Part shown: piece by piece, positions 38,686-47,445 of the stretch
How the letters are laid out: each line of letters opens with the position of its first letter
How positions within the stretch are numbered: the first letter of the stretch is position 1
Assembly: GCA_020631405.1 (NCBI GenBank)
Contig: JAHDHH010000012.1
Coordinates: 1-64,000, forward strand
Length of the DNA stretch: 64,000 nt
Direction of reading: 5' to 3'
Origin: Saprospiraceae bacterium
Lineage (GTDB): Bacteria; Bacteroidota; Bacteroidia; Chitinophagales; Saprospiraceae
Notes under the pieces: model-generated
What the model was told of the DNA's origin: nothing
The model's database searches: none
Seen by the model: only the letters and a program-made list of their open reading frames with translations
Translations under genes and position numbers: made by a program

Positions 38686-39891
38686 CTATTTCTGGTACCT
38701 TGCCTCAGCAAAATCCAAGGCAGCTACTAGTCTGTCCATCCCTTCAGCAAGGACATCGTCCTCAATGACCAAGGGTGGTGCTACTCTAAATGACTTGTCA
38801 TTAAACAAAAAGTAATCCACTAACACTCCAAGATCGATAGCCTTGCTTACTACATGTTTGAGGTACTTCTTTCTTGTTACTTCTACTGCCAACATAAGTC
38901 CACTTGATCTGACTTCTGATACAATATTGTGCCCTGACAACCTACTCTTGATATATGCTTCTTTTGAAGAAACATGGTCAATGATCTCATTATTCAGAAG
39001 GTAGTTAAGGCTAGCATTTGCAGCAGCACAAGAGAGTGGATGACCTCCAAATGTGGTAATATGACCTAGGGCTGGATTCTTAATGAATGCCGACAATAGT
39101 TGTTGTGATGATACTATCCCACTGAGTGGAAGACCACCTCCCATGGCCTTGCCTATACAGAATATATCTGGTGTTACTCCATACTTCTGGTGGGCAAACA
39201 GCTGGCCAGTACGTCCAAATCCAGTCTGTATCTCATCTAATACGAACAAAGCACCTACTTCTTTGCACCTTGCCTCTACTTTACGGAGATAGTCATTTTG
39301 TGGAGGATTGATCCCTGACTCTGCTTGGACAGGTTCAATAATGACACCAGCTGTATGGCTTGTAATCCTATTGAGATCAGCATCAATATTGTAATTAATG
39401 TGCTTGACTCCTGGCACTAATGGGGCAAAGTGCATCGCATACTCATGATCACTACGCAGACTCTCCGCTCCTTGTGTGCTGCCATGGTAGGCATTGCGAC
39501 ATGCCACTATCTCAAACCTATTCGTCACCTTTCGACATAGTTTCATAGCTGCTTCTATAGCCTCACTTCCAGTCAACAGGTAGTAAAGTGAATTGTATTG
39601 CTCAGGCAATTGACTGAGTAATAATTTCGCAAAAGCTACTTGAGGCTCTTGAATATGCTCTCCATACACCATGGTGTGTAAGTGCTTACTGGCTTGATCC
39701 TGTATCGCCTTGATCACAGCTGGGTTAGAGTGTCCTAAAGAACTCACTGAGATACCACTATTCAGATCAATATATTGTCTTCCATCAACGGTATAGACAT
39801 AGCAATCTTGGGCATGATCCACAGCAAGCATCATAGACCACTCACTAGTCTGTCCTACGTTTTGCTTATATATTTCTCTTAATGAAGGCAT
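38686..39891 (-). CDS. Class III PLP-dependent aminotransferase
   Basis: About 401 residues from the ATG at 39891 (MPSLREIYKQNVGQT); an ATG at 39924 would add 11. Features of the ornithine/acetylornithine/GABA aminotransferase family: YLLTGSEAIEAAMKL (phosphate binding), NAYHGSTQGA, VIIEPVQAESGI, LDEIQTGFGRTG (Asp holding the PLP nitrogen) and the PLP lysine in FCIGKAMGGGLPLSG, then TTFGGHPLSCAAA. It moves an amino group between an amine or amino acid and a keto acid; the exact substrate cannot be told from the sequence. It lies upstream of the DksA-like gene with a short gap and is transcribed divergently from the thioredoxin-like pair. Confidence 0.88.
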   Translation of the reverse strand: MPSLREIYKQNVGQTSEWSMMLAVDHAQDCYVYTVDGRQYIDLNSGISVSSLGHSNPAVIKAIQDQASKHLHTMVYGEHIQEPQVAFAKLLLSQLPEQYNSLYYLLTGSEAIEAAMKLCRKVTNRFEIVACRNAYHGSTQGAESLRSDHEYAMHFAPLVPGVKHINYNIDADLNRITSHTAGVIIEPVQAESGINPPQNDYLRKVEARCKEVGALFVLDEIQTGFGRTGQLFAHQKYGVTPDIFCIGKAMGGGLPLSGIVSSQQLLSAFIKNPALGHITTFGGHPLSCAAANASLNYLLNNEIIDHVSSKEAYIKSRLSGHNIVSEVRSSGLMLAVEVTRKKYLKHVVSKAIDLGVLVDYFLFNDKSFRVAPPLVIEDDVLAEGMDRLVAALDFAEARYQK

Positions 39892-40139
39892 AATTGTATT
39901 TGTATACAAAGATAGTTGAGCCAAGGTTCTTCACAAGTCTATACTGCACTACTTAAAATTGTTAGTGTTTAGTTAAAGTGTTAACCATGTATTCTAATAT
40001 GTAAAGTATTGGAGTTAAATTTATGTTGCAATCTCATGACAAGCATACGTCCCAGTATGCAATCCAAGTTATATAGCTTTATTATTATTTACGTGCCAGT
40101 AGTTAATGAGTATATTTACTTATTGCTTATTTTGCCCCA

Positions 40140-40147
40140 AACATTTG
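40140..40147 (+). promoter_or_regulatory. Candidate -7 box AACATTTG, almost leaderless
   Basis: The TTTG ends 4 bases before the ATG at 40152. The same AACATTTG precedes the gene at 4879. If used, the message would start at the start codon. Confidence 0.3.
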
Positions 40148-40151
40148 AATT

Positions 40152-41324
40152 ATGAAATTGATACATCTTGCTTGCTTACTTCTATGGTTCACCACAACAA
40201 CCCTTGCTGAAGGCATTGAGTTTTTTGATGGTACCTGGGAAGAAGCATTAGCTAAAGCTGAGGCCGAAGAAAAACTCATCTTTGTTGACGCTTATGCTAA
40301 ATGGTGTGGACCATGCAAAAAGATGGCTGCCTCAACATTTAAGGATGCTTCCGTAGCAGAACTATTTAATCAGAACTTTATCAGTATGAAGATAGACATG
40401 GAAGAGTCTATGGGTAGGACCTTTGGCCAGACTTATTCTGTATCAGCCTATCCTACACTATTCTTTATTATGCCCAATGGCGAAGTCGCTAAGAAATCAG
40501 TTGGATTCAAAGATGTTGCAAAGCTGACTAACTTAGGAAATAGTGTCCTAGGCAGTGCCGATTTTAGCAGTAAGTATAAAGCAAAATATGACGAAGGCAG
40601 TAGAGATTTTGAAACAGTGATGGATTATGTCAAATCACTGAACAAGGCAGGAAAGCCAAGTCTCAAAATAGCAAATGACTATCTGTTAAGTGACCATTGC
40701 ATGACTGCTCAACAGTATGATCAATTTATTTTCGAAGCAGTAAGTGAGGCTGACTCCAAGCTCTTTGACCTTTGTATAGATAATAAGAGTAGTCTTGTAA
40801 GTACGTTTGGACAAGAGGCCTATGAAGACAAATTACTGAAAGCTGCTCAAAAGACCACTCGAAAAGCCATTGACAATGAATATAGCGAGTTGATTGATGA
40901 AGCCGTGACAAAGCTCAAACCTATCAACAAGTCTCTTTCTGAACAATATAGAATTGAGTCCTACCTTGAATATACAGCATCTTACAAGGATTGGGAAAAC
41001 TATCAGAAGTACTACAAGACTTATGACAAGAAGTATACAAAGAACAATCCAGAGGCAAGCAAGAGGTTAGTTGCACTTACAAGTAAGCATTTCGAAGACA
41101 AGGCCGATGGCCAAAACATGATTATCAGTAACTTAAGTAAAATCGTAGAAGCTGAGCCTACAGAAAAAGGATACCTACACCTGATCCAGACATTGCATCA
41201 GTATGGTAAAACAGATGAGGCAATCAACGTAGGTAATGATGCAATTTCGATTCTTAAAGCTAAGGATATAGCAACAAAGAAACTAGAAGGATTCATTAAA
41301 TACTTACAAAACAGCAAGCAATAG
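40152..41324 (+). CDS. Exported thioredoxin-fold protein, CGPC active site
   Basis: 390 residues with a signal peptide (MKLIHLACLLLWFTTTTLAEG). Residues about 22-150 are a thioredoxin-like domain of the thioredoxin_7/DUF255 kind: FFDGTWEEALAKAEAEEKLIFVD precedes AKWCGPCKKM, and the cis-proline is in VSAYPTLFFI. The remaining 240 residues are helical and lysine-rich, possibly TPR-like (EKGYLHLIQTLHQYGKTDEAI). It probably reduces or shuffles disulfides in the periplasm. Many secreted proteins in this window are cysteine-rich, so clients are near at hand, though this is inference. The next gene, 11 bases on, is a paralog. Confidence 0.82.
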   Translation: MKLIHLACLLLWFTTTTLAEGIEFFDGTWEEALAKAEAEEKLIFVDAYAKWCGPCKKMAASTFKDASVAELFNQNFISMKIDMEESMGRTFGQTYSVSAYPTLFFIMPNGEVAKKSVGFKDVAKLTNLGNSVLGSADFSSKYKAKYDEGSRDFETVMDYVKSLNKAGKPSLKIANDYLLSDHCMTAQQYDQFIFEAVSEADSKLFDLCIDNKSSLVSTFGQEAYEDKLLKAAQKTTRKAIDNEYSELIDEAVTKLKPINKSLSEQYRIESYLEYTASYKDWENYQKYYKTYDKKYTKNNPEASKRLVALTSKHFEDKADGQNMIISNLSKIVEAEPTEKGYLHLIQTLHQYGKTDEAINVGNDAISILKAKDIATKKLEGFIKYLQNSKQ

Positions 41325-41335
41325 GTTCCTTGTAA

Positions 41336-42643
41336 ATGGGCAGATTATTCCTTACATATCTCATTCTTCTAACTTGTCTAAATTGTGTCTTTAGTCAAAC
41401 TAAATATGGCGTAGTAAAATTTCACCATATTGATGTAGCTGAGGCTGTAACTATGGCTGAAGCAGAGGGTAAGAAAATATTCATAGATACCTATGCTCCA
41501 TGGTGTATTCCATGTAAAAAAATGGACCCTATATTCAGAGATAGAGATGTGGCTGCATATTTCAACGAACACTTTATCAATGTCAAGGTCAATATGGACC
41601 GCCACCTCGGCAAAGATATTGCGGCTAGATACCATGTGGCATTTTTACCCACCCTATTATTTGTGGAGCCTAATGGCAAACTAAGACTATCCGTGGATAG
41701 AGTGGTAACTAAGCAAGAGTTACTCGCTTTTGCAAAAGCAGCTCTCAAGAAGCCTGAGTATAGGCCAATAGCTCAAGTTAAGCAACCACAAAAGACTAAT
41801 ACAGGAACAGTCACTCGTCAACCAACTCGTAAAGAGGTTGCAACCACAGTGAAAAAGACCAATAAGGCTACTACTGAATCGCCTGAGCCAGAAGAAAAAA
41901 TCTTAATGGTGTTCGACGAAGACAAGCAAAGTAGCGACCCTCAACAGTACTTTCAAGAAGCGTACTTTAGAATGCAGCTGATGGATGGCTCCCATTGGGA
42001 AAGCGCTAGGGCCTATCTGGCGACTCAGAAGGATTGGACTACTGAAAAAAATATGCGATTCATCTTTGACTTTGTCAAGTCGACTCAAACGCCAGAATTT
42101 GACTTTATCATCGCCAATAGAAAGCGATTTAATGATGTATTTGATGAGTTTCAGATAGATAGAACAGTGGAAATACTCGTCTATACTCGACTCAACCAAG
42201 GCTACCCTAGGCCAGAATTAGACGAAGCGATTGAATTATTTAAACATGTCAAAGTCGTCAATCCAGAACTCAGAGCATACAAGTATATCATCAAACGAAA
42301 AATTGATGAGCAAGATGATGAAGACATCCTCACTTACATCGAAAACTACTTGAGAATAGATGGATACACCGACAGTAAAATGCTCAACTTGTATGGCATT
42401 TATGCAGCTAATACTACTGCAAAGAGAAAAGACTTAATCGTCGCAAAAAAGTATGTAGAAAAGGCGCTTGAGCAACATCCTGAAAATCCTAGCTACCATA
42501 TGACTTTGGCTAAAATCTACTATAGATTAGAGAGCAAAGTGAAGGCAACAATGCATGCTAAGAAGACCTTAGAATTGTCATCTAATCAACCACAGCTAAG
42601 TGAAGAATCATCTTTACTCCTAGAAAAGATTAAGACATTGTAA
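41336..42643 (+). CDS. Exported thioredoxin-fold protein with TPR-like tail, CIPC active site
   Basis: 435 residues; a signal peptide ends near NCVFSQ. The thioredoxin-like domain (about 25-135) has the same lead-in (VAEAVTMAEAEGKKIFIDTYAPWC) and active site WCIPCKKM, with the cis-proline in HVAFLPTLLFV. A Thr/Lys-rich linker (about 145-185) leads to a helical C-terminal half that looks TPR-like (AKKYVEKALEQHPENPSYHMTLAKIYYRL). It is co-transcribed with its paralog. The CIPC in place of CGPC predicts a different redox potential. Its stop is directly next to the stop of the convergent gene. Confidence 0.82.
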   Translation: MGRLFLTYLILLTCLNCVFSQTKYGVVKFHHIDVAEAVTMAEAEGKKIFIDTYAPWCIPCKKMDPIFRDRDVAAYFNEHFINVKVNMDRHLGKDIAARYHVAFLPTLLFVEPNGKLRLSVDRVVTKQELLAFAKAALKKPEYRPIAQVKQPQKTNTGTVTRQPTRKEVATTVKKTNKATTESPEPEEKILMVFDEDKQSSDPQQYFQEAYFRMQLMDGSHWESARAYLATQKDWTTEKNMRFIFDFVKSTQTPEFDFIIANRKRFNDVFDEFQIDRTVEILVYTRLNQGYPRPELDEAIELFKHVKVVNPELRAYKYIIKRKIDEQDDEDILTYIENYLRIDGYTDSKMLNLYGIYAANTTAKRKDLIVAKKYVEKALEQHPENPSYHMTLAKIYYRLESKVKATMHAKKTLELSSNQPQLSEESSLLLEKIKTL

Positions 42644-43378
42644 CTATTGCAGTGTGAAGGTATTCACATCATAATCGATAGACTCAATACTATTACCACC
42701 TTTAACATTTGAGATTGCCATTGTCATCAGCGAACTTACGTGGGTAGTGGACAGCATAGCACCATCAATAGACTTCCATCCTGACCAATCAGTATACAAT
42801 CCCTTGATCGGTAAGATCCCTACATACATCCTCCAAGCGATCGGTCTATAAGACTCGTCAAGCAGCCAGACATAAGTATCTCCAGGGGTTACCCCACCTG
42901 AACCGTATGTGATCTTCAACCCGTGTGGAGCTTCATCAGTTTGGACTACCTCTCTACTAACACCTTCGTCGTAGACTTTAAATGGGGCAAACATCCAAAA
43001 AGAATCATTACACCAGATAGACCAAGCTTTATCTACAGCTTTCTGATATTCTTCGCCAGTAAGCTTTACACCATCCTTGTAGGCTACCCCGCTTACACTA
43101 TCCAAGTCTAACCTAACTTCATAACCCTTCCATTGTATATTAGCTATGTTAGCAGCCTTGTTCCACTTGTAATGGTGCTCACCCCTAAAGAATGTCCACT
43201 GGAGGTAGTTTAGAGTATCCCAAGCATCTACATTGAGGTTTTTGAGCATCAAATCAGCAAGGGCATCTGCGTCTTGATCTACGGTTGGTGGCATTTTCTT
43301 ACTCAAAGCCACACCACATCCAATAGTTGACATCATGACGAATACTAAGAGTATCCCTATCCATTTTAATATTTTCAT
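42644..43378 (-). CDS. Probable lipoprotein of unknown function
   Basis: 244 residues. The N-terminus MKILKWIGILLVFVMMSTIGCG ends in a lipobox-like STIGC, with the Cys at residue 21. The mature part is a soluble beta-rich protein with many Trp and Tyr (YLQWTFFRGEHHYKWNK, SIWCNDSFWMFAPFKVYDEG, TYVWLLDESYRPIAWRMYVG). The repeated YxVxLDLDSxxG and SYRPIAWRM strands suggest a lipid- or hydrophobe-binding sheet, but I do not recognise the family. It is divergent from the LysE-type gene and tail-to-tail with the thioredoxin pair, with no base between the stops. Confidence 0.72.
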   Translation of the reverse strand: MKILKWIGILLVFVMMSTIGCGVALSKKMPPTVDQDADALADLMLKNLNVDAWDTLNYLQWTFFRGEHHYKWNKAANIANIQWKGYEVRLDLDSVSGVAYKDGVKLTGEEYQKAVDKAWSIWCNDSFWMFAPFKVYDEGVSREVVQTDEAPHGLKITYGSGGVTPGDTYVWLLDESYRPIAWRMYVGILPIKGLYTDWSGWKSIDGAMLSTTHVSSLMTMAISNVKGGNSIESIDYDVNTFTLQ

Positions 43379-43468
43379 AGCTATGTGTTATTGAGTCGAA
43401 ACACCCGAAGGTTAGAATTGTTTTGTCTTTATTTAATACTAGTAGGGACAAGATAATACTAATCTGCA

Positions 43469-43476
43469 TACATTTG
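43469..43476 (+). promoter_or_regulatory. Promoter -7 box TACATTTG, almost leaderless
   Basis: An exact TAnnTTTG match whose TTTG ends 5 bases before the ATG at 43482, so transcription should begin at or within a base or two of the start codon. No good -33 element was found. Confidence 0.45.
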
Positions 43477-43481
43477 CAACA

Positions 43482-44099
43482 ATGCAATATTTCCTCGAAG
43501 GATTAGCTTTTGGGTTATTCTTAGCTTTAGCAGTTGGGCCCATATTTATTGTCATCACTCAGACCTCTATAGAAAAGGGCTGGAAGGCAGGCATGGCAGT
43601 TGGATTAGGTATATGGACCAGTGACATGATCTATATTGCCTGCTCCTACAAATTTGTCAAATCTCTTGAACATACATTCAATGATCCAGTATTCAAATTT
43701 TGGGCAGGTATCATTGGCGGAGGTGTATTGATACTCTTTGGTATTTACATGATTGCTAAGCAAAAAACATTGAAGCTTGAAACAGTAGAACTGAGTGCCA
43801 AGAACTTTTTTCAGTTTTTTACTAGAGGATTTGCTGTGAATACACTCAACCCATTCACTCCAATATTTTGGTTAGGAGTAATCTCTACCAATGTGGTGGC
43901 TAGGGCTATGACACTGCCTCAGACATTCATCCTTATGGGTACCATCATGCTTGTGATAATGACCACAGATACTGCTAAAGTATTCCTAGCTCAAGCTATT
44001 AGGTCTAAACTTAACAATACTCATATGCACTACATCAGTGTCATTTCAGGCTCGTTCCTGCTAATAATTGGACTCATTATGTTGATTAATGTCTTTTAA
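43482..44099 (+). CDS. LysE/RhtB-family amino-acid exporter
   Basis: 205 residues, about six membrane helices, with the family N-terminus FGLFLALAVGPIFIVITQTSIEKGWKAGMAVGLGIWTSD. Members export amino acids or small amines. The central helix holds the usual NPFTPIFWLG motif. Its 3' end overlaps by 4 bases the 3' end of the tail-specific protease gene on the other strand. The substrate cannot be told. Confidence 0.85.
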   Translation: MQYFLEGLAFGLFLALAVGPIFIVITQTSIEKGWKAGMAVGLGIWTSDMIYIACSYKFVKSLEHTFNDPVFKFWAGIIGGGVLILFGIYMIAKQKTLKLETVELSAKNFFQFFTRGFAVNTLNPFTPIFWLGVISTNVVARAMTLPQTFILMGTIMLVIMTTDTAKVFLAQAIRSKLNNTHMHYISVISGSFLLIIGLIMLINVF

Positions 44100-46192
44100 G
44101 ACTTAGTCATAATGATATCTTTCATTATGTACAGTGCTTCTTCTAAGTAAATGTCCTTTTGGATATTTTCAAGCCAATCATCATTCCGTGCCTTACGCGA
44201 TTCGTCTGAATTAATGAGAGCAGTATCGACTTCTAGATTTTCTATAGATAGGCAGTCCACATTCTGATCAATCACATCATCATAGAGTTTTGATTCTAAC
44301 TCTCTTTGATCAAGTTGCTTTCTATATGTGTCTAAGTTGAGTGAGACCTCTTCTTCATCTCTATAGCTCTTGATTCTTTGTGCTTGCTCTTCAATGACTT
44401 TGAATGATGGGTTTTCTCTTACCCTCTCCTCACTACTTGTGCTCAATGCCTCTTTATCTTTCACTATATAGACATCTTGCTTGTAGCTAAGTGGGTCTAT
44501 CTGTGTCCATGGCAATGCATTGTCATATTCTTTCTCTCCAGAATCAATATAAGTATAGGTGTCTGGTAGGACAATATCTGGAGTAACACCCTCTAACTGA
44601 GTACTTCCTCCATTGATTCTATAGAATTTTTGATTTGTCAACTTGATTTGCCCTAGAGGCTTCATGTCATCCATGCCTTGGATATACTGATCTAAGTTCT
44701 GAAATCTCTGCACTGTACCTTTTCCAAAGGTAGATGTACTTCCTACGATGACTGCCCTGTCATAATCCTGAAGTGCTGCAGCAAGTATCTCTGATGCAGA
44801 TGCACTGAATTGATTAACCAATACGATCAAAGGTCCATCATATTTCACCCCTGCATCTCTGTCATCGTAGACTTGTGGTCTTCTCTCTTTAGACTTCACT
44901 TGTACTATTGGACCATTCTCGATAAATAAGCCTGACATTGTTATGACATCTTGTAGAGACCCTCCACCGTTATTTCTCAGGTCAAGGATGAGCCCGTTGA
45001 TGTTTTCAGTATTTAGTTTATCTATTTCCTTAGCTACATCCACAGCACAGCTACTGCCTTCTTTTCCTTCGAACGAGCTGTAGAATTTTGGTAACTTGAT
45101 ATATCCAATATTCTCAATCATGTCAGGAATACCGACTTTAAGACTTCTAGCAAATCCCTCATCTAAGATTACCTCGTCTCTCTCTATGCTCACATCTAAG
45201 AATGTCCCATTTCTCTTTACCTTAAGAATTACTATCGTACCCTTATCTCCTCTAATCTTAGCTACTACATCGTCAAGTCTCATTCCTGTAATATCTACTG
45301 GCTCTTCACCGTCTTGAGTAACCGCTACTATCAGGTCATTGACTTCTAGTTCTTTCCCTTTCCAAGCTGGTCCACCGGGCACTATTGAGACTACCTTAGT
45401 ATATTCTCCATCCTCCGACAATCTTGCACCTATTCCTTCTAGTTTACCACCCATTCTGATATCAAAGTCTTCCTTTTCTTTTGGGTTGTAATAATCACTA
45501 TGCGGGTCAAAGACATGCATGATGGCATTGACATAGTTCTCAAATCTATCTGATCGTCTAATCTTGTCCAAACGCTTATACCAGTTGTCAAAATTTTTCT
45601 TTGTATCTGCAACTGCATCTGCCTTAATCTCTTCAAGTGTCTTTAGCTCTGTCAATGTAGTATCTTTCTCCTGCTCTTCTAACTTTTGATCTATCTTATT
45701 GATAATGTCAAGTGTGAGCGACTTTCTCCAATACTCTCTTAACTCTGTCTCATCACTAGCAAACTCTCTATCCTCACTACTCGTATTGAATGTCTCAGTA
45801 GAATACAGGTCAATATCTTGATCTAATACCTCTTCATAAATACTTTGAGACCTTGTAATAGCAACAGTAATTAGATCCAAACTCGTATCAAAAAACTCTA
45901 AGCTTCTATTCTGAATTTCATCATCGATAGCAGTTTTATATGTTGCTAGTTTGTCTACTTCAGGCTGAATGAGAAATCGCTTAGCTGGGTCAATTGATTT
46001 AATATAATTGTCATAGACCTTTAGAGAAAATTCATCATTTATCTCTTTCGGGCTAAAGTGAAGTACGTCTAGATATTTAAGCACTGCCTCAATAATAGCA
46101 CTCTCCTTTTCCTTTGGATTATGGTCTACAGCTGCAGCACTGAAATACACCACTCCAATTACTAAAATTCCTAAAATTATATTTCTCAACAT
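44096..46192 (-). CDS. Tail-specific (Prc/Tsp) periplasmic protease, family S41
   Basis: 698 residues. N-terminal signal or anchor (NIILGILVIGVVYFSAAAV), an N-terminal helical TSP domain (about 30-230), a PDZ domain (about 250-330, GKLEGIGARLSEDGEYTKVVSIVPGGPAWKGKELEVNDLIVAV in two parts), then the S41 catalytic core with Ser in NQFSASASEILAAALQDY and Lys in TFGKGTVQRF, and a charged C-terminal domain. Prc-type proteases cut proteins from their C-terminus in the periplasm, in quality control and envelope maturation. Bacteroidota often have several copies. A near -7 box, TATCTTTA, lies at 46236-46243. Confidence 0.92.
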   Translation of the reverse strand: MLRNIILGILVIGVVYFSAAAVDHNPKEKESAIIEAVLKYLDVLHFSPKEINDEFSLKVYDNYIKSIDPAKRFLIQPEVDKLATYKTAIDDEIQNRSLEFFDTSLDLITVAITRSQSIYEEVLDQDIDLYSTETFNTSSEDREFASDETELREYWRKSLTLDIINKIDQKLEEQEKDTTLTELKTLEEIKADAVADTKKNFDNWYKRLDKIRRSDRFENYVNAIMHVFDPHSDYYNPKEKEDFDIRMGGKLEGIGARLSEDGEYTKVVSIVPGGPAWKGKELEVNDLIVAVTQDGEEPVDITGMRLDDVVAKIRGDKGTIVILKVKRNGTFLDVSIERDEVILDEGFARSLKVGIPDMIENIGYIKLPKFYSSFEGKEGSSCAVDVAKEIDKLNTENINGLILDLRNNGGGSLQDVITMSGLFIENGPIVQVKSKERRPQVYDDRDAGVKYDGPLIVLVNQFSASASEILAAALQDYDRAVIVGSTSTFGKGTVQRFQNLDQYIQGMDDMKPLGQIKLTNQKFYRINGGSTQLEGVTPDIVLPDTYTYIDSGEKEYDNALPWTQIDPLSYKQDVYIVKDKEALSTSSEERVRENPSFKVIEEQAQRIKSYRDEEEVSLNLDTYRKQLDQRELESKLYDDVIDQNVDCLSIENLEVDTALINSDESRKARNDDWLENIQKDIYLEEALYIMKDIIMTKS

Positions 46193-46332
46193 GTTGAAAT
46201 TTGAATCAAAAAAGCAATTTATAATATTGTAACACTAAAGATATACCTCTAGCAGATAATCAATATCCTATTTAACGACATAATAACACATCTCGTTCAA
46301 ACCAAATATAAGTAATTAGGCAAATACTTTAG

Positions 46333-47298
46333 TTATAGTAGTCCTTCTCTCAAAAAATCATGGAGGTGGATCATACCCTCATATTTGCCTTCATTTACTA
46401 TAGGTACTTGATTGATACTAGCTGATTGTGCTAAACCTAGTGCTTCAACTGCAAGTGATTTGACTGCAATAGACTTAGGGTTTGCTGTCATGATATCAAC
46501 AGCTTTTGCATTATTCCAATTTTTATTCCCTTGTATCATACGCCTTAAGTCTCCATCCGTGATGATTCCTATTAGCGTGCCCTGGTCATCAACAACAGCT
46601 GTAGCTCCGAGTCTGTGCCTTGATATTTCTAAAATGACTGCTTCAATATTCTGACTAGGGTTAACTTGTGGTTTACCATTGTTTTGATATAAGTCCTCCA
46701 CTGTCATAAACAGTCGCTTGCCTAGGCTTCCTCCTGGATGATACTTTGCAAACTCTTCTTTCGAAAATCCTCTCAACTCTAATAAGGTGATAGCTAGCGC
46801 ATCTCCCATTGCAATCTGTGCAATTGTGCTACTTGTAGGTGCTAACATATTAGGGTCAGCTTCTTGTTCGACTGGGACGAAAAGTATATAATCCGAATAC
46901 TTACCCAGCGTAGAAGTACGGTTTGAAACCATCGCCACCATGGTGTTGCCATATGTTCTGACCAGTGATGCCAAGGCTACAATCTCTGAGGTTTCTCCAC
47001 TTTTCGAAATAATCATGACAATATCGTCAGTCCTTATTATCCCAGAATCTCCGTGTATAGCATCTGCCGCATGGAGAAAAATAGAAGGTGTACCAGTCGA
47101 GTTTAAGGTTGCAACAATTTTTTGAGCTACTATTGCACTCTTACCTATTCCGCATATTATAAGTCTCTGATTAAATTTCTGAATAAGATGTACCACTTCC
47201 ACAAAACTCTCGTCAAAAGACATAGCTAGCTTGCTCAAGGTATCACATTCTATCTGTACTACCTTTTTTGCAATTGATTTGATATCTTTTTTCAACAT
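46333..47298 (-). CDS. kdsD: KpsF/GutQ-type arabinose-5-phosphate isomerase
   Basis: About 321 residues from the ATG at 47298 (MLKKDIKSIAKKVV); the frame continues to 47379, but that extension is not family-like. A SIS sugar-phosphate domain (about 40-190) has GIGKSAIVAQKIVATLNSTG and HGDSGIIRTDD, and MISKSGETSEIV. Two CBS domains follow (about 205-321, GIITDGDLRRMIQ). The enzyme makes D-arabinose 5-phosphate from D-ribulose 5-phosphate, the first step to KDO for lipopolysaccharide. It is divergent from recQ. The symbol is by family; no other KDO genes are in the window. Confidence 0.88.
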   Translation of the reverse strand: MLKKDIKSIAKKVVQIECDTLSKLAMSFDESFVEVVHLIQKFNQRLIICGIGKSAIVAQKIVATLNSTGTPSIFLHAADAIHGDSGIIRTDDIVMIISKSGETSEIVALASLVRTYGNTMVAMVSNRTSTLGKYSDYILFVPVEQEADPNMLAPTSSTIAQIAMGDALAITLLELRGFSKEEFAKYHPGGSLGKRLFMTVEDLYQNNGKPQVNPSQNIEAVILEISRHRLGATAVVDDQGTLIGIITDGDLRRMIQGNKNWNNAKAVDIMTANPKSIAVKSLAVEALGLAQSASINQVPIVNEGKYEGMIHLHDFLREGLL

Positions 47299-47445
47299 TT
47301 TAGGAATAAGTTTTGTATTTTCATAACAATGAAACAATTGAACATTATCGGACTGTACTAAAGTGGATAATCGTAACAAATATTGTCATTCAATAGGCTA
47401 TAATGTAACTATTTGTAGCAAAATTAATTTTTTTCAATTTAGAAC

